This document shows, in pieces, positions 45,958-57,599 of a stretch of DNA of 64,000 nt (its first letter is position 1; each line of letters opens with the position of its first letter). The DNA is taken from the NCBI GenBank assembly GCA_030674185.1, contig JAPXFY010000022.1, positions 48,209,052 to 48,273,051 of the forward strand, in the 5' to 3' direction. Position numbers and translations under genes: made by a program. The DNA comes from Monoplex corrugatus. Taxonomy: Eukaryota; Mollusca; Gastropoda; Littorinimorpha; Ranellidae. A model generated the notes under the pieces. That model was given only the letters and a program-made list of their open reading frames with translations. It had not been told where the DNA came from and searched no databases.

Positions 45958-46289
45958 TTAAATCTATCATTTTTAAATGTGTCAGATTAACTTATAATTT
46001 TTTATAATCTATTTATTGTTGACTTCTGTTTTTATAGGTGCATAAATTTTTCTGTAAAGTGCAACTGTTTAGGAGCTTGCTTCCCAGACTGTTGCCCCAT
46101 GCAAATATTCATAACAGATCATCATCTGTTACACGATTTATATGAAGACAGATTTCTCAAACTGTTTTCAATGCTGATACAGATAAAGAGACAGATACAG
46201 AACAATATAAATAGAGAGGACACTAACAGACAGATGTATACACAGACAGAGATAGAAATTCAATTGTTGGCCCAAACCACAAAGCTAAC

Positions 46290-46426
46290 CTTTTTAATAG
46301 AGGCAGAGTAAGAAACATCCCAGCACCGAAGTCAGGGTATGCAAAAGATGAAGGGTTTTCAGGAAACGCAAAATGGTGGATGATGGTGGTCTGCTGATCT
46401 CGTAATACTCGCCCAAGAAATGGTTT
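46290..46426 (-). CDS. B3GLCT: B3GLCT exon 6
   Basis: Acceptor ATCAACAG, donor AAAAAG followed by GTTAGC. It encodes KPFLGRVLRDQQTTIIHHFA, then YPDFGAGMFLTLPLLKR. FLG..L.D...TIIHH.AF and YPDF.AG are strongly conserved in B3GLCT. Phase 0 start, phase 2 end. Confidence 0.97.
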
Positions 46427-46739
46427 CTGTTGATGGAATATTTTTAAATGGAGATCATATGGACACAATAATCACAGAAATCTATTCTTGTTATGTCTCC
46501 AAACCTACAGTCCATCAATGATAAATCAGTCACTCCTACTTACAACAAATCAACCACGCAATGAACTTATAAACAAATCAATCAATCAAATCAATCAATC
46601 AATCAATCAAATGTTTTTATCAATTGTCTTTTGGGTAAACAGTAAAACATACTGCAAATTCCAATAAGGTAACATATTTATCAGTCACCATTGATAATAC
46701 AGATATATCTTACCACATCGAGTGTTTGAATCATAAAAC

Positions 46740-46740
<1 letters not shown>

Positions 46741-46800
<60 letters not shown>

Positions 46801-46815
46801 ACGCACACAGGAAAA
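46741..46815. repeat. (AC)n microsatellite
   Basis: A pure AC run with a few ACAC-GC interruptions at the right end. Confidence 0.95.
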
Positions 46816-47554
46816 CTAACACACACACAAAAACAAACAAAATTTCAACCTGTAACTAGTATCCCATCACACTAACTCAATAACTGATCATGTTCAGATT
46901 ATTTTTCTTTAAGGTTTACTACAGTATTCAATAAAAATATATCTTGTGTACAAGAACTACACTTTAAAAAGACATTTCTAAGCAAGTAACCAAGCAAGAC
47001 GTGCAGCTGGTGCCCATCCAAGCATTTATGATCTCATCTTGACATCATCATATAGCAGTTTCAAAGACATACTAAAGATTGAACAAAAAAGATTTTAAGG
47101 GAAAAAATATATATGTGAAATGATCTGTAATGTTCATGCAGAAAAAGCAGATTGCAAATTCTAATTCTAGTTAAACAGGATATCATAAAACAATAGCAGA
47201 AACATCACCATATAACTGAAATCACAAGATAACATTCCATAAAATCAGGAACACCTTAAAGGACAACGAGAACCAGTATTTTATTCAAAGAAACGCATTC
47301 TCAGTCTGCTTTCATGTGTTTCTGGTTTCTAGTTGCTTGAACGCTGACAATTACTTTGATTCAGATTCCATAAAACAAGAACTCATTAAACTGTACTGAT
47401 AGAAAAGACCATTACACACATATCAACACTGCAAGAGAACCCAAAAAGCCAGCAGAAAATATCATCATCATCTACATACAGCCAACACCACCAGAAAACA
47501 AAACATCTGACACAGTAAATCATTATTAAAATGACTGTTTCTATCACCACATAC

Positions 47555-47666
47555 CCCAGTACTATCAATGCGTTGTAACAAGGCCTGAAGCTGCTGAAGA
47601 TCTATCCTGGTTTCCTCTTCACACACCAACAGCCATTTTTTGTTCTGTCCATACAACTGCACCACT
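47555..47666 (-). CDS. B3GLCT: B3GLCT exon 5
   Basis: Acceptor TTTTGGTCAG, donor GGG followed by GTATGT. It encodes VVQLYGQNKKWLLVCEEETR and IDLQQLQALLQRIDSTG. W(L/I)..CEEETRI is the conserved N-terminal domain motif that replaces a DxD. The first base completes Glu from exon 4. Confidence 0.96.
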
Positions 47667-48262
47667 CTGACCAAAATAACATCACAAACATCACTTTATT
47701 TCCTTATTCTTATCACTCTCTCTTTCTTTTTTCTCTCTCTCTCTCTCTTCCAAAAAAAAAAAGGGAGACTGTTTAATACTGATCAAACAGGTGTGTACCC
47801 GAGCTTTTTTGTTTTGTTTCTTTTTATTCTTTTTATAATATCCTTTTTCTTTTAAAGAGAGATTGTTTCATATCGACTGGACAGACCTGTGTGTCTGTGT
47901 ATGCGGATGTCCATCACATGGTCTCTGTGTCAGTGCATACAGAATTTTCCAAGTGTGAAGACGCTACCTTAAGAAACTGAAACTGAAAAACTGTCCGACA
48001 AGATTATGTTAACTTGATTTTCTCAGCTCTTTATGGGTGGATCTTTACCAAATGTTGATCAGAGTTGTGGACCATTTTACTCTACAAAAACAAGTTTCAA
48101 AGTCACAGTATCAAGGTTAATGTCACATGGATTAAAAAGTGCCTAAACTCAGTATTTTCTGAGGAAGGTGTGTAACCAGCACTTTCTCAGGACATTCTGA
48201 CAATATCCAAATGCTGCTTTTATTGTTCTGATAACCTACCAATGTCCTTGCTTCAAATCAAG

Positions 48263-48263
<1 letters not shown>

Positions 48264-48296
<33 letters not shown>

Positions 48297-48438
48297 AGAG
48301 AGAGAGCACATTTGCATACATACATATGTGGATAAATGCATGCATGCCTGTACTGACATGTGTGTGTATATGAGGTTTTAGCTAGCGCGTGCATGTGTGT
48401 GTGTGTGTCTGTGTGTATGTGTGTGTGTGTGTGTCTGT

Positions 48439-48480
<42 letters not shown>
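48264..48480. repeat. (TG)n microsatellite
   Basis: Three TG-rich runs separated by mixed sequence. Confidence 0.95.
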
Positions 48481-48762
48481 TGTTTATGCTTATTTGTGTG
48501 TAGTGGCAGTGGTGGTGTGTCTGCAAAGGCATGTTTAGGGATGAGTTCACAAGTAACACCACTATCATGAAATTGTGTATGTAACAGCAAAAACCAATAA
48601 AAGTAAATAACTGTAAATATGTTCACTGTACATTAGACTATTTGTACACTGAACCACTGTTGTACATTTTGTTATCATGTTTATATTTGAAAGGAAAAAC
48701 CCTTCAGAACAAGGATGAAAAACAATACATAAAAAAATATCCTGTGTACATACAATACATAC

Positions 48763-48845
48763 TCTTTAATGATTGGAAATACTGTCCATGATCCATGCAT
48801 CTCTGGCCATTTTTCATGAGTCAGTATCAACTCTGGTCGTTTCTC
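48763..48845 (-). CDS. B3GLCT: B3GLCT exon 4
   Basis: Acceptor GTGTTTCAG, donor AAAGA followed by GTATGT. It encodes EKRPELILTHEKWPEMHGSW and TVFPIIK. The position and the GSWT(V/I).P motif fit the N-terminal domain of B3GLCT. Phase 0 start, phase 2 end. Confidence 0.93.
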
Positions 48846-48904
48846 CTGAAACACGCAAAAATTCTAACAAATTTGGAAGCTTCTGATATATCATCAGTCA
48901 ATTA

Positions 48905-48985
48905 GTTTCAGTTTCAGTTTCTCAAGATGATATCTCTGCGCTGGGAATAAATTCTACATGAAATGACACCACAGATGCCTTGTAA
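48905..48985 (+). repeat. Degenerate SINE fragment (CAGTTTCAG type)
   Basis: AGTTTCAGTTTCAGTTTCTC, then TCTCTGCGCTGGGAATAAAT resembles the start of a repeat I recall from caenogastropod genomes. Short traces recur near 47975 (inverse) and 50618. Confidence 0.4.
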
Positions 48986-49005
48986 TCAGTAAGATCCAAA
49001 ATAAC

Positions 49006-49130
49006 CAGTCGCCGTGGTATAGTGGTTACTGCAATGGACTACTGACTGGAAGATTGTGGGTTCAAATCCCCATCAGGCTCATCAAAAATCATTGTGGGGA
49101 CTTTCCGCTCCAACCAGCTATTTTTCTATA
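49006..49130 (+). repeat. SINE family A, head-only copy
   Basis: The tRNA-like head has GTCGCCGTGGTATAGTGGTT and a B box GGGTTCAAATCCCC, then the start of the body (TTGTGGGGACTTTCCGCTCC). Truncated after about 120 bp. Confidence 0.75.
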
Positions 49131-49274
49131 CAAATTTCATCATAAACCTTTCATTTCTATAGCTTCTATCACATTCTCTCAGGTCCATTTTCTTGTTTCC
49201 TTTTTTCCTTAAAAATTTTTTTTTTCTGTTAGGCTGATTGGTTCTTTTAATAGAGGAATGGTCTCTATATTTGA

Positions 49275-49690
49275 CATCTCGAGCCAGTAACATTAAAAAC
49301 TGGCCTGTTTGCTGTTCATTTTAATGCTTCCATCATTCTAGTGGTATCACCTTAGTCTTTCATAGACCCTTCTCCCCTCCCTCTCCTCCCCTACCCTGCC
49401 CATTTCAAGACCTTGCCAGTGTATTGGGTTCTGCTCAGGTTAATTGAGTATGCCAGATAACTGCCGGCAGTCTGGGTTCAGCACGTCATCATTATCATGT
49501 GCCCTGCCGCATGGCATTGGCGATCATGGCCCTCCATATGTATCTGTCCCTTGTTGCCGCAAGCACATCTTCCACCCTCCCTGTCCTCAGCCACCCTGCA
49601 AGTCCTTCTCAGTTGGTTCAAACATGGTGCAGCACATGTGGAATTATCCGAGTTTGATGAATCCCTCTTGAACGAACACCAAACTCCTTG
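49275..49690 (+). repeat. SINE family B copy, split by a nested RTE fragment
   Basis: TTTTAATGCTTCCATCATTC, TTTCATAGACCC and GCCAGATAACTGCCGGCAG before 49484. It resumes at 49634 with CAGCACATGTGGAATTATCC and TGATGAATCCCTCTTGAAC. Confidence 0.75.
49484..49633 (-). mobile_element. RTE-type LINE 3' fragment nested in SINE B
   Basis: On plus it starts with an inverted (GAT)n tail (TCATCATTATCATG), then GCCCTGCCGCATGGCATTGG, the inverse of the RTE end seen at 10680. CAGCAC occurs at both junctions as a possible target duplication. Confidence 0.8.
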
Positions 49691-49825
49691 TAATTTTCTC
49701 ATATACCCTACATAGTGTTAGCACATAACACTGGGGCAGAACTTATGTCCACTTTTACAACTAATCAGCACCAACACAATCTCATAAACAGGTAGGTAAA
49801 GAACAACAACAACAAATATAGTCAC

Positions 49826-49941
49826 CGGAGGCAGGCTGTTAGCCTGCTGATTAAAGTTTTGTTGGAACAACTCTGCTCTCTTCACATGGTAGGGGTGAGA
49901 CTGGGACAGCACCACCACGACCATGTCACTCAGCTGTACAC
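49826..49941 (-). CDS. B3GLCT: B3GLCT exon 3
   Basis: Acceptor GAAAACAG, donor CCTCCG followed by GTGACT. It encodes VQLSDMVVVVLSQSHPYHVK and RAELFQQNFNQQANSLPP, matching the VIQSQS..(F/Y)H.KRAE block at the start of the mature protein. Its first two bases complete a Gly codon begun in exon 2. A 28 bp repeat array abuts the acceptor directly. Confidence 0.95.
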
Positions 49942-50600
49942 CTGTTTTCACAAACCAACAACAGTTTACCTGTTTTCACAAACCAACAACAGTTTACCTG
50001 TTTTCATAAACCAACAACAGTTTACCTGTTTCCACAAACAAACAACAGTTTACTGTTTCCACAAACAAACAACAGTTTACCTGTTTTCATAAACCAACAC
50101 CAGTTTACCTGTTTGCACAAACCAACACCAGTTTACCTGTTTGCACAAACCAACAACAGTTTACCTGTTTCCACAAACCATTAACATTTTACCTGTTTTC
50201 ACAAACCAATAACAGTTTACCTGTTTTAACAAACCAATAACAGTTTTTGTTTTCACAAACCAGCAACAGTTTACCTGTTTTCACAAACCAACAACAGTTA
50301 AACTGTCTTCACAAACCATTAAGTTAACATTTTACCTGTTTTCACAAACCAATAACAGTTAAACTGTCTTCACAAACCATTAACAGTTTACCTGTTTTCA
50401 CAAACCAACAACAGTTAAACTGTTTTCACAAACCAACAATAGTTAAACTGTTTTCACAAACCAATAACAGTTTACCTGTTTTCACAAACCAACTACAGTT
50501 TACCTGTTTTCACAAACCAACAACAGTTAAACTGTTTACACAAACAACAACAGCTTACCTGTACTGTTTTCACACATCAACCACAATTTATCTGGTTTTA
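49942..50600. repeat. Minisatellite, 28 bp unit, ~23 copies, repeating the exon 3 acceptor
   Basis: The unit on plus is near ACAAACCAACAACAGTTTAC plus CTGTTTTC. On minus each copy reads TTTGTGAAAACAG followed by GTAAAC, so it reproduces the acceptor of exon 3 (GTGAAAACAG) and also resembles a donor. The array ends exactly at the exon boundary. Confidence 0.92.
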
Positions 50601-50929
50601 CACTCCAATGACAGTTCAGGTTTCAGTTTCCATAAGCACTGACATCACAAGTGATATATATTTACTTATTTCTATTGATATGTGTTTTTGTTGTTGTTGT
50701 TGTCACCATGGATTTTATCATGTGAAATTCAGACTGCTCTTCATTAAGACAGTGCATTGCAGCAGAGTAGCTCCACTCATTTATTTATTTTTTCCTTTTA
50801 GTGTATGCATGCATTTCTATTTGCCTAACACAGTGGATTTTGATACATAATTTCACAAGGGAACACTCCTTTTTGCCTTGGTATGTTTAACATGCACTAA
50901 AGAAACTGACTAAAACTCTGTTATCTCTG

Positions 50930-51235
50930 TTCAATCCCATCCTGCATCATTAAAATTTAAATGCTGGCCTAGCCCCTGTCTGCTGCCTATCTGAATGTTT
51001 CCATCATCCTGGTGGTGTCAGCTTAGGGCTCCATATGTCCTCTAATCTCCCCGCCCCCTCCCCTCCCCCCCACCTCCTCAGATTTGAGACCTTGCCAATG
51101 CACAGGATTTTACACAGGCTCAGGGAGTCTGCCAGATAACTGCTGACAGATTTGGGTTGAGCACATATGGAATTGTTGGAGTGCAAGGAATCTCTCTTGA
51201 ACAAACTCTTAAGTTCATGGAAATGGAGAAGATCC
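50930..51235 (+). repeat. SINE family B copy
   Basis: TGAATGTTTCCATCATCCTG, GGTGTCAGCTTAGGGC, GAGTCTGCCAGATAACTGCT and TTGAGCACATATGGAATTG. Confidence 0.8.
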
Positions 51236-51533
51236 AAAAATGACATGGCATCAATCATAAGCCTGCGCATCAGCCCTAAGCCCTGGCAAAATCTTGAGGT
51301 TCTCGCTAGTGGATGGGTTTTATAGTTTATGTCTATTTCTGATCAATCTTTCACAGAAACAATGCAATCATAGGTTCAACCTTCAAGCACACCATAGTTA
51401 ATAACCCCGTTAGCTCAAACGGTTCAAACTTCAACAGCAAGGAAATGAGCCAATTTCACTATTATCACTGTTTAATCATGTAACACACTGATCTATGACA
51501 ACTAAATAAATAATTAAAAAAATGGAACATTAC

Positions 51534-51584
51534 CTTCACTCTTTGCTGATTGTGGAGTTTGGTTATCACCACCCCACACAGTGC
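51534..51584 (-). CDS. B3GLCT: B3GLCT exon 2
   Basis: Acceptor ATGTTTCAG, donor GAAG followed by GTAATG. In the frame fixed by both neighbours it encodes TVWGGDNQTPQSAKSE, a hydrophilic linker after the signal peptide with an N-x-T sequon (NQT). There is little conservation to lean on; the call rests on splice sites and phase on both sides. Confidence 0.8.
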
Positions 51585-51659
51585 CTGAAACATAAATCAA
51601 AACAGGTGATGGTGGGGAGTCTGACTATCAGTATCACTGTCCCAAACTGGGCTTTAAAC

Positions 51660-52000
51660 CGGGCTTCAACCACCATAAACTTGAGATCTCATATCTTGAG
51701 TTCAATCTCAGCCTGAAACATTACAAAAAACAAAAAAAACAAACAAAAAACAGGACTGTCTGTTGCCCATCTTAATGTTTCCATAATTCTGATGGCAGTC
51801 AGCTTAATATTTCATAGGTCCCTTTAGCCTCCCCTCCCCCTCCTCATTTCAAGGGATATCACTGTGACTATATCTGGGGTTTTGTGCAGGCTCAGAGAGT
51901 TTGCCAGATAACTGCTGGCAGATTTGGGTGGATCACATCAGAATTGGAATTGTCAGAGCGTGATGAATCCTTCTGGAGCAAACTCCAAACTCCATACAAA
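51660..52000 (+). repeat. SINE family B copy
   Basis: TTGAGTTCAATCTCAGCC (B-box region), CATCTTAATGTTTCCATAAT, TTTCATAGGTCCC and GTTTGCCAGATAACTGCTGG. Confidence 0.8.
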
Positions 52001-52094
52001 ATAACAGGCGATGGTGTAGATTCTGGCTATCACTACCTCATAGTAGGCCTGTAACATGATACATTATAGACTCTCAACAGATGATGTTCCTGCA

Positions 52095-55000
52095 AAGTGA
52101 TTTATTTAAGACGTATCAGACTTCCAGTCAAAATGTCTGGGTTCAGTCCTGCTTGGGGAACCTCCAGTCTGCTGGGTAAAGGATGGACAACAAAGTAACA
52201 TGTGTGTAGACTTTGTTAGTGCCTAAACTTTGACAACATGCAACATGTGTGCAGGCAGTGTTAGTGTTGGTGTCTAAACTTTGACAACAAGCAACATGTG
52301 TACAGACAGTGTTAGTGTTGGTGTCTAAACTTTGACAACAAGCAACATGTGTACAGACAGTGTAGTGTTGGTGTCTAAACTTTGACAAGCAAATGTGTAC
52401 AGACAGTGTTAGTGTTGGTGTCTAAACTTTGACAACAAGCAACATGTGTACAGACAGTGTTTGGTGTCTAAACTTTGACAAGCAACTTGTGTACAGACAG
52501 TGTTAGTGTTGGTGTCTAAACTTTGACAACAAGCAACATGTGTACAGACAGTGTTGGTGTCTAAACTTTGACAACAAGCAACATGTGTACAGACAGTGTA
52601 GGTGGTCATAAACTTTGACAACAAGCAACATGTGTACAGACAGTGTTAGTGTTGGTGCCTAAACTTTGACAACAAGCAACATGTGTACAGACAGTGTTAG
52701 TGTTGGTGTCTAAACTTTGACAACAAGCAACATGTGTACAGACTAGTGTTGGTGCCTAAACTTTGACAACAAGCAACATGTGTACAGACAGTGTTATGTG
52801 TCTAAACTTTGACAACAAGCAACATGTGTACAGACAGTGTTGGTGCCTAAACTTTGACAACAAGCAACATGTGTACAGACAGTGTGGTGCCATAAACTTT
52901 GACAACAAGCAACATGTGTACAGACAGTGTTAGTTGGTTCTAAACTTTGACAACAAGCAACATGTGTGCAGACAGTGTTAGTGTTGGTGTCTAAACTTTG
53001 ACAACATGCACCAAGTGTGCAGACAGTGTTATTGTTGGTGTCTAAACTTTGACAACATGCAACATGTGTACAGACAGTGTTAGGTGTCTAAACTTTGACA
53101 ACATGCAACATGTGTACAGACAGTGTTGTGGTGTCTAAACTTTGACAACATGCAACATGTGTACAGACAGTGTTAGTGTTGGTGCCTAAACTTTGACAAC
53201 AGCAACATGTGTACAGACAGTGTTGGTGTCTAAACTTTGACAACAAGCAACATGTGTACAGACAGTGTAGGGCATAAACTTTGACAACATGCAACATGTG
53301 TACAGACAGTGTTGGTGTCTAAACTTTGACAACAAGCAACATGTGTACAGACAGTGTTAGTGTTGGTGTCTAAACTTTGACAACAAGCAACATGTGTGCA
53401 GACAGTGTTAGTGTTGGTGTCTAAACTTTGACAACATGCACCAAGTGTGCAGACAGTGTTGGTGTTGGTGTCTAAACTTTGACAACATGCAACATGTGTG
53501 CAGACAGTGTTGGTACATAAACTCTGACAACAAGTAACACATGTGCAGATAGTGTTAGTGCCTAAACTCTGATAACAAGTGACATGTGCAGACAGTGTTA
53601 GTGCCTAAACTTTGACATCATGCAACATGTGTGCAGGCAGTGTTAGTGTTTAGTGCCTAAACTTCGACAACAAGTAACATGTGTGCAGACAGTGTTAGCC
53701 TTAGTGCCTAAACTTTGATGACAAGTAACGTGTGCAGACAGTGTTAGTGTTAATGCCTAAACTTTGACAACATGCAACATGTGTGCAGACAGTGTTAGTG
53801 TTTGTGCCTAAACTTTAACAACAAGTAACATGTGTGCAGACAGTGTTAGCATTAGTGCCTAAATTTTGAGAAGTAACATGTGCAGTGTTAGCATTAGTGC
53901 CTAAATTTGACAAGTAACATGTGTGCAGACAGTGTTAGTGTTAATGCCTAAACTCTGACAACAACATGTGTGCAGACAGTGTTAGCATTAGTGCCTAAAC
54001 TCTGACAACAACATGTGTGCAGACAGTGTTAGTGTTAATGCCTAAACTCTGACAACAACATGTGTGCAGACAGTGTTAGTGTTAATGCCTAAACTCTGAC
54101 AACAACATGTGTGCAGACAGTGTTAGTGTTAATGCCTAAACTCTGACAACAACATGTGTGCAGACAGTGTTAGTGTTAATGCCTAAACTCTGACAACAAC
54201 ATGTGTGCAGACAGTGTTAGTGTTAATGCCTAAACTCTGACAACAACATGTGTGCAGACAGTGTTAGTGTTAATGCCTAAACTCTGACAACAACATGTGT
54301 GCAGACAGTGTTAGTGTTAATGCCTAAACTCTGACAACAAGTAACATGTGTGCAGACAGTGCTAGTGTTAATGCCTAAACTCTGACAACAACATGTGTGC
54401 AGACAGTGTTAGCATTAGTGCCTAAACTCTGACAACAACATGTGTGCAGACAGTGTTAGTGTTAATGCCTAAACTCTGACAACAAGTAACATGTGTGCAG
54501 ACAGTGTTAGTGTTAATGCCTAAACTCTGACAACAACATGTGTGCAGACAGTGTTAGCATTAGTGCCTAAACTCTGACAACAACATGTGTGCAGACAGTG
54601 TTAGTGTTAGTGCCTAAACTCTGACAACAAGTAACATGTGTTCAGACAGTGTTAGCATTAGTGCCTAAACTCTGACAACAACATGTGTGCAGACAGTGTT
54701 AGCATTAGTGCCTAAACTCTGACAACAACATGTGTGCAGACAGTGTTAGTGTTAGTGCCTAAACTCTGACAACAACATGTGTGCAGACAGTGTTAGTGCC
54801 TAAACTCTGACAACAACATGTGTGCAGACAGTGTTAGCATTAGTGCCTAAACTCTGACAACAACATGTGTGCAGACAGTGTTAGCATTAGTGCCTAAACT
54901 CTGACAACAACATGTGTGCAGACAGTGTTAGCACTAGTGCCTAAACTCTGACAACAACATGTGTGCAGACAGTGTTAGTGTTAGTGCCTAAACTCTGACA

Positions 55001-57270
55001 ACAAGTAACATGTGTGCAGACAGTGTTAGCATTAGTGCCTAAACTCTGACAACAACATGTGTGCAGACAGTGTTAGCATTAGTGCCTAAACTCTGACAAC
55101 AACATGTGTGCAGACAGTGTTAGTGTTAGTGCCTAAACTCTGACAACATGCAACATGTGTGCAGACAGTGTTAGTGTTAGTGCCTAAACTCTGACAACAA
55201 CATATGTGCAGACAGTGTTAGCATTAGTGCCTAAACTCTGACAACAACATGTGTGCAGACAGTGTTAGCATTAGTGCCTAAACTCTGACAACAACATGTG
55301 TGCAGACAGTGTTAGTGTTAATGCCTAAACTCTGACAACAACATGTGTGCAGACAGTGTTAGCATTAGTGCCTAAACTCTGACAACAACATGTGTGCAGA
55401 CAGTGTTAGTGTTAATGCCTAAACTCTGACAACAACATGTGTGCAGACAGTGTTAGTGTTAGTGCCTAAACTCTGACAACAACATGTGTGCAGACAGTGT
55501 TAGCATTAGTGCCTAAACTCTGACAACAACATGTGTGCAGACAGTGTTAGTGTTAATGCCTAAACTCTGACAACAACATGTGTGCAGACAGTGTTAGTGT
55601 TAATGCCTAAACTCTGACAACAAGTAACATGTGTGCAGACAGTGTTAGTGTTAATGCCTAAACTCTGACAACAACATGTGTGCAGACAGTGTTAGCATTA
55701 GTGCCTAAACTCTGACAACAACATGTGTGCAGACAGTGTTAGCATTAGTGCCTAAACTCTGACAAAAACATGTGTGCAGACAGTGTTAGCATTAGTGCCT
55801 AAACTCTGACAACAACATGTGTGCAGACAGTGTTAGTGTTAATGCCTAAACTCTGACAACAACATGTGTGCAGACAGTGTTAGTGTTAATGCCTAAACTC
55901 TGACAACAACATGTGTGCAGACAGTGTTAGTGTTAATGCCTAAACTCTGACAACAACATGTGTGCAGACAGTGTTAGTGTTAATGCCTAAACTCTGACAA
56001 CAACATGTGTGCAGACAGTGTTAGTGTTAGTGCCTAAACTCTGACAACAACATGTGTGCAGACAGTGTTAGCATTAGTGCCTAAACTCTGACAACAACAT
56101 GTGTGCAGACAGTGTTAGTGCCTAAACTCTGACAACAACATGTGTGCAGACAGTGTTAGCATTAGTGCCTAAACTCTGACAACAACATGTGTGCAGACAG
56201 TGTTAGTGTTAATGCCTAAACTCTGACAACAACATGTGTGCAGACAGTGTTAGTGTTAATGCCTAAACTCTGACAACAACATGTGTGCAGACAGTGTTAG
56301 TGTTAATGCTAAACTCTGACAACAACATGTGTGCAGACAGTGTTAGTGTTAGTGCCTAAACTCTAACAACAACATGTGTGCAGACAGTGTTAGCATTAGT
56401 GCCTAAACTCTGACAACAACATGTGTGCAGACAGTGTTAGTGTTAGTGCCTAAACTCTGACAACAACAGGTGTGCAGACAGTGTTAGCATTAGTGCCTAA
56501 ACTCTGACAACAACATGTGTGCAGACAGTGTTAGTGTTAATGCCTAAACTCTGACAACAACATGTGTGCAGACAGTGTTAGTGTTAGTGCCTAAACTCTG
56601 ACAACAAGTAACATGTGTGCAGACAGTGTTAGTGTTAATGCCTAAACTCTGACAACAACATGTGTGCAGACAGTGTTAGTGTTAATGCCTAAACTCTGAC
56701 AACAACATGTGTGCAGACAGTGTTAGTGCCTAAACTCTGACAACAACATGTGTGCAGACAGTGTTAGTGTTAGTGCCTAAACTCTGACAACAACATGTGT
56801 GCAGACAGTGTTAGTGTTAGTGCCTAAACTCTGACAACAACATGTGTGCAGACAGTGTTAGTGTTAATGCCTAAACTCTGACAACAACATGTGTGCAGAC
56901 AGTGTTAGTGTCTAAACTTGGACAACAAGCAACATGCGTGCAGTGTTAGTATCTAAACTTTAACAACTTGCAACACATGCGCAGACAGTGTTAGTGTTAG
57001 TGCCTTAACTTTGACAACAAGTAACATGTGTGCAGACAGTGTTAGTGCCTAAACTTCCTTTGATATCATGTGTATACACACACTGCACATCAGATATGCA
57101 CATTAAAAATCCTGTAAATCATGCCACTGTCTGGTGGTGTATGGAAGTATCAAACATCCAGTATTCACTCCCACCAAAGATGGAGTCTGCAGACTGTGCA
57201 GCAGTGTAACAACTGAACAGTTTAGTCAAAACAATGTACATACAGGCATCTGAGAAAAATCTGAATGCTG
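52095..57270 (+). repeat. SINE family C interrupted by a satellite grown from its own core
   Basis: The tRNA-like head at about 52095-52165 (B box GGGTTCAGTCC) is followed by CTGCTGGGTAAAGGATGG, the usual SINE C order. At the core segment ACATGTGTGCAGAC-TAGTGCCTAAAC the 4.85 kb array begins. After the last unit (about 57053) the SINE resumes with ATGTGTATACACACACTGC, TTAAAAATCCTGTAAATC and GTCTGCAGACTGTGCAGC, ending near 57270. Confidence 0.75.
52198..57053. repeat. Satellite, 47-51 bp unit, ~105 copies (B3GLCT intron 1)
   Basis: Two blocks: a left block (to about 53.5 kb) with units like TAAACTTTGACAACAAGCAA then CATGTGTACAGACAGTGTT, and a right block with CCTAAACTCTGACAACAACA then TGTGTGCAGACAGTGTTAGT. 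In the right block, TGTTAAT and CATTAGT variants alternate, forming higher-order patterns. Units at both edges are the most diverged, as expected for unequal exchange. Confidence 0.97.
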
Positions 57271-57379
57271 AAAACAATAACAAAAAAAAAAAGCTAAAAC
57301 AACAGTAACAAAAACAAAAAAAACGAACCTAAGCAATTTGTTCAGAAAATTGAAATTATTCAAACTGATCTGTGGTATG

Positions 57380-57500
57380 TTTGTTTGAGTGTGTGTGTGA
57401 GTGTGTGTGTGTGTGCGTGCGTGCGTGCATGTGTGTGTGTGTGTGTGTGAGCGAGTGTGTGTGTGTATATGTGTGTGTGTCCGTGGGGGTGGGGGGAGGG
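57380..57500. repeat. TG-rich microsatellite
   Basis: TG repeats with GC and GA variants ending in a G-rich patch (GTGGGGGTGGGGGGAGGG). Confidence 0.9.
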
Positions 57501-57599
57501 ATGTCAACGGCTCTGACAAGAATATCTAAAACTATGTTTTCTGTTCAAAGAATGCACTAACAGGGCAAACGAAATCACTCTACAAATTATTTGGCATAT

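Noticed and set aside
49942..57053. Regular direct repeats that might suggest a CRISPR array
   Set aside because: Units are contiguous without unique spacers, the context is an animal intron, and unit divergence is gradual. These are minisatellites.
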